Below, piece by piece: positions 56,681-61,270 of a stretch of DNA of 61,270 nucleotides; position 1 is the first letter of the stretch, and each line of letters opens with the position of its first letter. The stretch is from an uncultured Clostridium sp. GTDB lineage: Bacteria; Bacillota; Clostridia; TANB77; CAG-508. Below the pieces are notes generated by a model. That model was not told the DNA's origin. It saw only the letters and a list, made by a program, of their open reading frames with translations, and ran no database searches. Location: contig CAOKHI010000004.1 in assembly GCA_948468275.1 (NCBI GenBank), positions 1-61,270 of the forward strand, written 5' to 3'. The position numbers were made by a program, and so were the translations under genes.

Positions 56681-58312
56681 ATGATTTCAAATTTACATAT
56701 TAAAAATATAGGGATAATAGATGATATAAGTATAGATTTAAATTCAGGTTTTAATGTTTTAACAGGAGAAACAGGAGCAGGAAAAACTTTAATAATAGAT
56801 TCGCTAAATATTATTGCAGGAGGAAGATTCTCAAAAGAAATGATTCGTAAAGGTCAAGAGCACTCATTTGTTGAAGCTTGTATATATTTACCTGAAAATG
56901 AAAATTCTGTGGATGGAAATATTATTTTATCTAGAGAAATACACACAAATGGTAGAAATATGTGCAAAATAAATGGAAGATTAGTTACTGTTGGTGAATT
57001 AAGGCAATGTATGTTAGATATTATAGATATACATGGGCAACATGATAATCAAACAATATTAAATGCAAGTTCACATATAGAATATTTAGATAATTTTGCA
57101 GGGAAAGAATTGTTAGAATTAAAAAAAGAATATTTAGAATTTTATGAACAATATAATAAAATAAAATTTGAATTAAAAAATAATTATGGTGATGATAAAG
57201 AAAAAAAACGAAAATTAGATTTATTAAAATATGAAGAAAATGAGATAGAAACTGCAAAATTAAAAAAGAAAGAAGACGAAGAGTTAGAAAATCTAAGAAG
57301 TAAAATTATAAACTTTGAAAAGATTTCTCAGAATCTAGAAATAGCAGATAAACAAGTAAACGATAATGCGTTAGATGCAATAACATCAGCAATTAGAGCA
57401 TTAGAAAAAATAGAAGATTTAGATGAAAAATATGCAGAAAAATTAGATAACTTAAAAAGTGTATACTATGATTTACAAGAATTATCAAGAGATATTAGTT
57501 CTTTAAATGAATCAACAGAATTTGATGAAGAAGAAAGAATACAGGTAGAAAATAGATTAGACCTAATATTTTCTTTGAAAAGAAAATATGGAAATACTAT
57601 TGAAGAAATATTAAACTATAAAGAAGAAGTAACAAAACAGATATGTAAAATAGAAAATATGGAGGAATATATAAACAAATTAAAATTTGAACAAGAGCAT
57701 TTAGAAAAAAGGATGTTAGATATTTGCATTAATATGAATAGAGTAAGACAAGTAAGTGCAGATAAATTATCTAAAAAAATAGATGAGCAATTAGAGGAAT
57801 TAGAGATGAAAAATGCTAAAATTACAGTATTAGTAAAATTTAACCAAAATAATGAATTCAATGAAAATGGGTTAGATAAGGTAGAGTTCTTAATTAGAAC
57901 TAATATAGGAGAAGAAGAAAAACCATTAATAAAAATTGCTTCAGGTGGAGAAATGTCTAGAATAATGCTTGCTATAAAAAATGTACTAGCAAATGTAGAT
58001 AAAGTACCTGTTTTAGTATTTGATGAAATAGATACAGGAATAAGTGGAATAGCTGCAAATAAAGTAGCCCAAAAACTAAAACAAATATCTAAAAAACACC
58101 AAGTATTATGTGTAACGCATTTAGCTCCTATAGCTGCAAAAGGAGATTACAACTATTTTATAAGCAAAGATGTTATAAAAGAGCAAACCAAAACAAGTAT
58201 TAAATTATTACAAGAAGAAGAAATAATAAAAGAAATAGCAAGAATTGCAAGTGGAAATCAATCTCAAATAGCATTAGAACATGCACGAGAACTTAGAAAA
58301 AATCAAGAGTAA
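56681..58312 (+). CDS. recN: DNA repair protein RecN
   Basis: SMC-like ATPase acting early in double-strand-break repair. 543 residues: Walker A GETGAGKTLIIDSL near the N-terminus, a long coiled coil in the middle (about residues 150-380), and the C-terminal ABC signature and Walker B (IASGGEMSRIMLAI, VLVFDEIDTGISGIAA). Also the H-loop CVTHLAPIAAKGDYNYFI. GGGAGAT precedes the ATG. Cotranscribed with tlyA. No CGG. Confidence 0.96.
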   Translation: MISNLHIKNIGIIDDISIDLNSGFNVLTGETGAGKTLIIDSLNIIAGGRFSKEMIRKGQEHSFVEACIYLPENENSVDGNIILSREIHTNGRNMCKINGRLVTVGELRQCMLDIIDIHGQHDNQTILNASSHIEYLDNFAGKELLELKKEYLEFYEQYNKIKFELKNNYGDDKEKKRKLDLLKYEENEIETAKLKKKEDEELENLRSKIINFEKISQNLEIADKQVNDNALDAITSAIRALEKIEDLDEKYAEKLDNLKSVYYDLQELSRDISSLNESTEFDEEERIQVENRLDLIFSLKRKYGNTIEEILNYKEEVTKQICKIENMEEYINKLKFEQEHLEKRMLDICINMNRVRQVSADKLSKKIDEQLEELEMKNAKITVLVKFNQNNEFNENGLDKVEFLIRTNIGEEEKPLIKIASGGEMSRIMLAIKNVLANVDKVPVLVFDEIDTGISGIAANKVAQKLKQISKKHQVLCVTHLAPIAAKGDYNYFISKDVIKEQTKTSIKLLQEEEIIKEIARIASGNQSQIALEHARELRKNQE

Positions 58313-58401
58313 TTTAATCTATTAATAAAACTCAAAAATTATACTAAAAAATATACTAATGCTTTAAACTTAGTAAGTAACAGTTCATAAGCTAAATAAC
58401 T

Positions 58402-58444
58402 AAAAAGGATTAACTTTAGTATAATACTAAAGTTAATCCTTTTT
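58402..58444. terminator. Long palindrome between recN and DUF4364
   Basis: AAAAGGATTAACTTTAGTAT and its complement form an almost continuous palindrome, T/A-rich at both ends. It overlaps the stop codon region of the DUF4364 gene (58433) and can end both convergent genes. Confidence 0.8.
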
Positions 58445-58969
58445 AGTTAATAATTCCATTACAATAGCATAAATCTCATTATAATTATTTTCCCATTTTT
58501 GAGATATTAGTTTAGCTTGTTCTCTTGAAGAAGCAGTAAGTTTTATACCAAAAATAGTCATATTATTTTCTACGAGGTTACATTTAACAGTAAAATTATC
58601 TTCATTTATAGGAGTAAAATCAGAAGTAGGATGAACTTCGTTTTGTACTTCATCAACTCTTACTTTTAAGGCAGTATCTATTTTTAATTTTAAAATACCA
58701 GGTAATAAATCATTAGTAAGTTCTAAAGTTTGTCTGCCTTTATCAGTTATTTTATACATTGTTTCTTCATCTTTAGTATAACCAATAATAAACTTATTTT
58801 CTAACAAATCTAATAAAAACTGTTGAAAATAAAAATAATTCATTTCTTGAACATATAGTACTAACTTTAAAAGATTATCACTAGTAATAGGTTTATTAAG
58901 ATTATCTAATATATACAAAATTAATACTTTATTTTCTGCTAAACTATCATTATTAGATGTTAATTTCAT
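58433..58969 (-). CDS. DUF4364 family protein
   Basis: 178-residue probable DNA-binding protein. The N-terminal half is a PadR-like winged helix (NKVLILYILDNLNKPITSDN, FLLDLLENKFIIGYTKDEET, YKITDKGRQTLELTNDLLP). The C-terminal half (about 110-178) is a small alpha/beta domain. The DUF4364 family is common in Clostridia and often lies next to engB, as here (15 nt apart). AGGAGG precedes the ATG. Role in regulation is presumed only. Confidence 0.8.
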   Translation of the reverse strand: MKLTSNNDSLAENKVLILYILDNLNKPITSDNLLKLVLYVQEMNYFYFQQFLLDLLENKFIIGYTKDEETMYKITDKGRQTLELTNDLLPGILKLKIDTALKVRVDEVQNEVHPTSDFTPINEDNFTVKCNLVENNMTIFGIKLTASSREQAKLISQKWENNYNEIYAIVMELLTKKD

Positions 58970-58983
58970 AGAATACCTCCTTA

Positions 58984-59565
58984 TTATAATACAATTTTAT
59001 CAATTTCGTTCCATACATTATCACAATATATTTTTTTTTCAGAAGAAAAGGGAAATATTGTACTAAAAGAAATTCCAAGTTCTTTTTTCATATCTTCAAC
59101 ATAAGATGCCACTTTAGTTGGTGCAATTTTATCTGCTTTATTTGCAAGCACCATAAAAGGTAAATTAGATTTCATAACATAATGATACATTAATTTATCA
59201 TTTTCACTAGGTTTATGCCTAATATCTATTAAAAATATAATTAAAGAAATAGATTCTCTTTTTACTAAATAATCTTGTGTAAATTTACCAACTTTTTGTT
59301 GTTCATCTTTAGACATTTTGCTATATCCATATCCAGGTAAATCTACAAAATAAAATGTATCATCAATATTATAAAAATTAATTTGTCTTGTTTTTCCTGG
59401 TTCGCTACTAGTACGAGCAAGACTTTTTCTATTAATCATAGTATTTACAAAAGAAGATTTACCAACATTAGATTTACCAACTAAAACAATTTCAGGTAAA
59501 CCATTAGTAGGATATTGTTTAGGACTAACAGCAGATATTTCAAATTTTGGATTTTTTACCTTCAT
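58984..59565 (-). CDS. engB: Ribosome-biogenesis GTPase EngB (YsxC)
   Basis: TRAFAC-class GTPase for 50S maturation. G1 GKSNVGKSSF, G3 DLPGYG, G4 NKAD and G5 FSSEKK are all visible. I chose ATG at 59565 (MKVKNPKFE) because AAAGGAAATATT precedes it; the TTG at 59580 overlaps that site. 193 residues, normal. Between DUF4364 and serS; the gap to serS is short, so cotranscription from the serS T-box promoter is likely. Confidence 0.96.
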   Translation of the reverse strand: MKVKNPKFEISAVSPKQYPTNGLPEIVLVGKSNVGKSSFVNTMINRKSLARTSSEPGKTRQINFYNIDDTFYFVDLPGYGYSKMSKDEQQKVGKFTQDYLVKRESISLIIFLIDIRHKPSENDKLMYHYVMKSNLPFMVLANKADKIAPTKVASYVEDMKKELGISFSTIFPFSSEKKIYCDNVWNEIDKIVL

Positions 59566-59585
59566 AATATTTCCTTTCAAAACTA

Positions 59586-60869
59586 TTATTTTTTTACTAT
59601 TTTTTGCATACCACCCATATAACTTTGCAATACTTTTGGAATACTTATACTACCATCTTCATTATAGTTATTTTCAAGTAAAGCAATTAACATACGTGGA
59701 GGGGCAACAACTGTATTATTTAAAGTATGTGCAAAGTAATTTCCTTTTTCACCCTTTATACGAATACCTAAACGTCTACTTTGAGCATCAGTTAAATTTG
59801 AACAACTTCCAACTTCAAAATATTTTTGTTGACGAGGACTCCATGCTTCAACATCAACACTTTTAGCTTTTAAATCTGCTAAATCTCCACTACAACATTC
59901 AAGAGTACGAACAGGAATATCTAAGCTTCTAAAAAGTTCTACTGTATAAGACCACATTTTGTCATACCATGAATAACTATCTTTAGGTTCACAAACAACA
60001 ATCATTTCTTGCTTTTCGAATTGATGAATGCGGTAAATACCACGTTCTTCTATACCATGAGCACCTTTTTCTTTTCGAAAACAAGGAGAATAAGAAGTCA
60101 TAGTATAAGGTAAATTTGATTTTTGTAAAATTTGGTCTTTAAATTTACCAATCATAGAATGTTCGCTAGTTCCTATTAAATACAAATCTTCACCTTCAAT
60201 TTTGTACATCATAGCATCCATTTCTTCAAAACTCATAACACCTGTTACAACATCTGCTCTTATCATAAAAGGAGGAATACAATAAGTAAAACCTTTATCT
60301 ATCATAAAATCTCTTGCATAAGAAGTAACAGCAGAGTGCAATCTTGCAATATCACCTAAAAGATAATAAAATCCATTACCTGAAACACGACGAGCAGAAT
60401 CTAAATCTATACCAGAGAAACTTTCCATTATATCAGTATGGTAAGGTATTTCATAAGAAGGAACAACAGGTTCACCATATTTTTGAACTTCTACATTTTG
60501 AGAATCATCTTTACCAATAGGAACACTATCGTCTATAATATTAGGTATTTTCATCATGATTTGTTTAATTTTACAAGCATAATCATTTTCTAATTTTTCA
60601 TTTTCGACTAATGCATCATTTATAATACTAACTTTTTGTTTTAATTCATTTGCTTCTTCTTTATTACCATTTCGCATAAGTTCACCAATTTGGTTACTAA
60701 AAGAATTACGATTAGAACGAAGTTCATCACCTTTTTGCTTAATTTGCCTATTTTTTTCATCTAATTCTAAAACGTCATCAACTAAAGAAAGTTTATGGTC
60801 TTGAAATTTTTTCTTAATATTTTCCTTAACAATATCAGGATTTTCTCTTACAAACTTAATATCTAACAT
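59586..60869 (-). CDS. serS: Seryl-tRNA synthetase
   Basis: Class II synthetase of 427 residues. The N-terminal coiled-coil arm (about 30-105) binds tRNA-Ser. Class II motifs are FRKEKGAHGIEERGIYRIHQ (motif 2) and TLNNTVVAPPRMLIALLEN (motif 3). Start ATG at 60869 (MLDIKFVRENPDIV) with GGAGG 7 nt upstream; the longer frame from 60929 lies in the leader RNA. Controlled by the T-box leader upstream. No CGG. Confidence 0.97.
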   Translation of the reverse strand: MLDIKFVRENPDIVKENIKKKFQDHKLSLVDDVLELDEKNRQIKQKGDELRSNRNSFSNQIGELMRNGNKEEANELKQKVSIINDALVENEKLENDYACKIKQIMMKIPNIIDDSVPIGKDDSQNVEVQKYGEPVVPSYEIPYHTDIMESFSGIDLDSARRVSGNGFYYLLGDIARLHSAVTSYARDFMIDKGFTYCIPPFMIRADVVTGVMSFEEMDAMMYKIEGEDLYLIGTSEHSMIGKFKDQILQKSNLPYTMTSYSPCFRKEKGAHGIEERGIYRIHQFEKQEMIVVCEPKDSYSWYDKMWSYTVELFRSLDIPVRTLECCSGDLADLKAKSVDVEAWSPRQQKYFEVGSCSNLTDAQSRRLGIRIKGEKGNYFAHTLNNTVVAPPRMLIALLENNYNEDGSISIPKVLQSYMGGMQKIVKK

Positions 60870-60930
60870 AAATAAACCTCCTATTCCACAAGGGAAATTT
60901 TTATATTTAAAGTAGCATCCAAAAAACAAA

Positions 60931-61160
60931 AAACGTCCTTATGAAAACATAAGGACGAATAAAACAATTCGCGGTGCCACCTTAATTACTATAAAAAATA
61001 GTATCTTAACAATGCGATAACCAGCATTACTCGGTTTAGTATTACTAAAAGCAATAAAAGTAGATTCCTAAAAAGCTCTAACCCACTCACACCAACCGCA
61101 GGTTCTCTATAAATAGAGCAATATTTAGTATAGTCTTTTATTAATGCTTGTTATTAATAT
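60931..61160 (-). promoter_or_regulatory. T-box riboswitch of serS
   Basis: On the minus strand the leader has AAGGTGGCACCGCGAA (60971-60984 region), the T-box antiterminator core. It is followed by a terminator CGTCCTTAT/ATAAGGACG (60934-60957) with a T-run. Stem I lies upstream near 61065-61130 (GCTCTA..TAGAGC). Uncharged tRNA-Ser should prevent termination. I could not resolve the specifier codon by eye. Confidence 0.9.
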
Positions 61161-61231
61161 AATTATTTTAGCATGAAATTATGTAAAAAACAATGGTTAC
61201 AATAATTTTTTTATTAAAACCTTAATTATTA

Positions 61232-61270
61232 TTTTAAAATCCACCTTTTTATTAAGTGGATTTTAGTTTT
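61232..61270. terminator. Terminator hairpin at window end
   Basis: AAAATCCAC (61236-61244) and GTGGATTTT (61256-61264), followed by AGTTTT. Bounded by no gene within the window on this side. Confidence 0.7.

Overview
The window is a strongly AT-rich chromosomal segment of a low-GC Gram-positive anaerobe, most likely a gut Clostridia-type bacterium. Support: a LexA of Firmicutes type, rubrerythrin, glycine-radical pyruvate formate-lyase, a T-box in front of serS, an L21 leader in front of rplU, GGAGG ribosome binding sites, a cohesin/dockerin pair with a sortase, and DUF951/DUF4364/DUF1189 proteins. No rRNA, tRNA or CRISPR array was seen.

Layout. 0.1-8.6 kb: lexA, a deoD gene with two frame breaks, tiny membrane-peptide ORFs, rimO, rubrerythrin, a membrane-anchored HExxH protein, queA, a candidate type I toxin-antitoxin locus and tgt. 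8.6-13.2 kb: WG-repeat protein, gltX, DUF951, a diaminopentanoate-dehydrogenase-like enzyme. 13.2-21.6 kb: accessory DNA with an orphan VirD4-like coupling protein, HAD nucleotidase, LysR remnant, broken AlbA/AAA_4 regulator and pilin-like genes. 21.6-24.6 kb: rplU-rpmA and rpsB-tsf. 24.6-33.7 kb: XRE regulator, LysM lysozyme, cupin, RluA-type synthase, then a surface operon (LRR-dockerin, cohesin, O-antigen ligase-like, sortase). 33.8-41 kb: class A PBP, cysS, DUF1189, ftsH. 41-46 kb: two pilin-like/FGE-fold surface proteins flanking a GH3 gene. 46-50.6 kb: heavy-metal permease, pflA, pflB. 50.7-55.7 kb: pilin-like protein, rnhB, pdp, a DUF4160 cassette and three MITE copies. 55.8-61.2 kb: tlyA-recN, DUF4364, engB, serS and its T-box.

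Main discovery. Eight genes are broken by a +1 frame change, nine breaks in all, and every break falls exactly on an in-frame CGG codon followed by A or T. Skipping the C turns CGGA/CGGT into GGA/GGT (glycine), restores the family's reading frame and, in the clear cases, puts Gly at a conserved Gly position. I read all other genes by eye and found no in-frame CGG in any intact one, although about 28 out-of-frame CGG triplets are present. This looks like genome-wide +1 translational frameshifting (or CGGN quadruplet decoding as Gly) at CGG, rather than independent pseudogenes. Two other breaks, both -1, do not fit and are reported as ordinary lesions.

Second discovery. A 181-bp MITE-like element is present in four nearly identical full copies with 8-bp target duplications, plus two decayed copies. 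It has a long internal stem and a GC-rich conserved loop. Third, a family of pilin-like/FGE-fold proteins shares one promoter-leader module; one member ends in a domain like the variable region of diversity-generating retroelement targets, and two members need the CGG shift to make this end.
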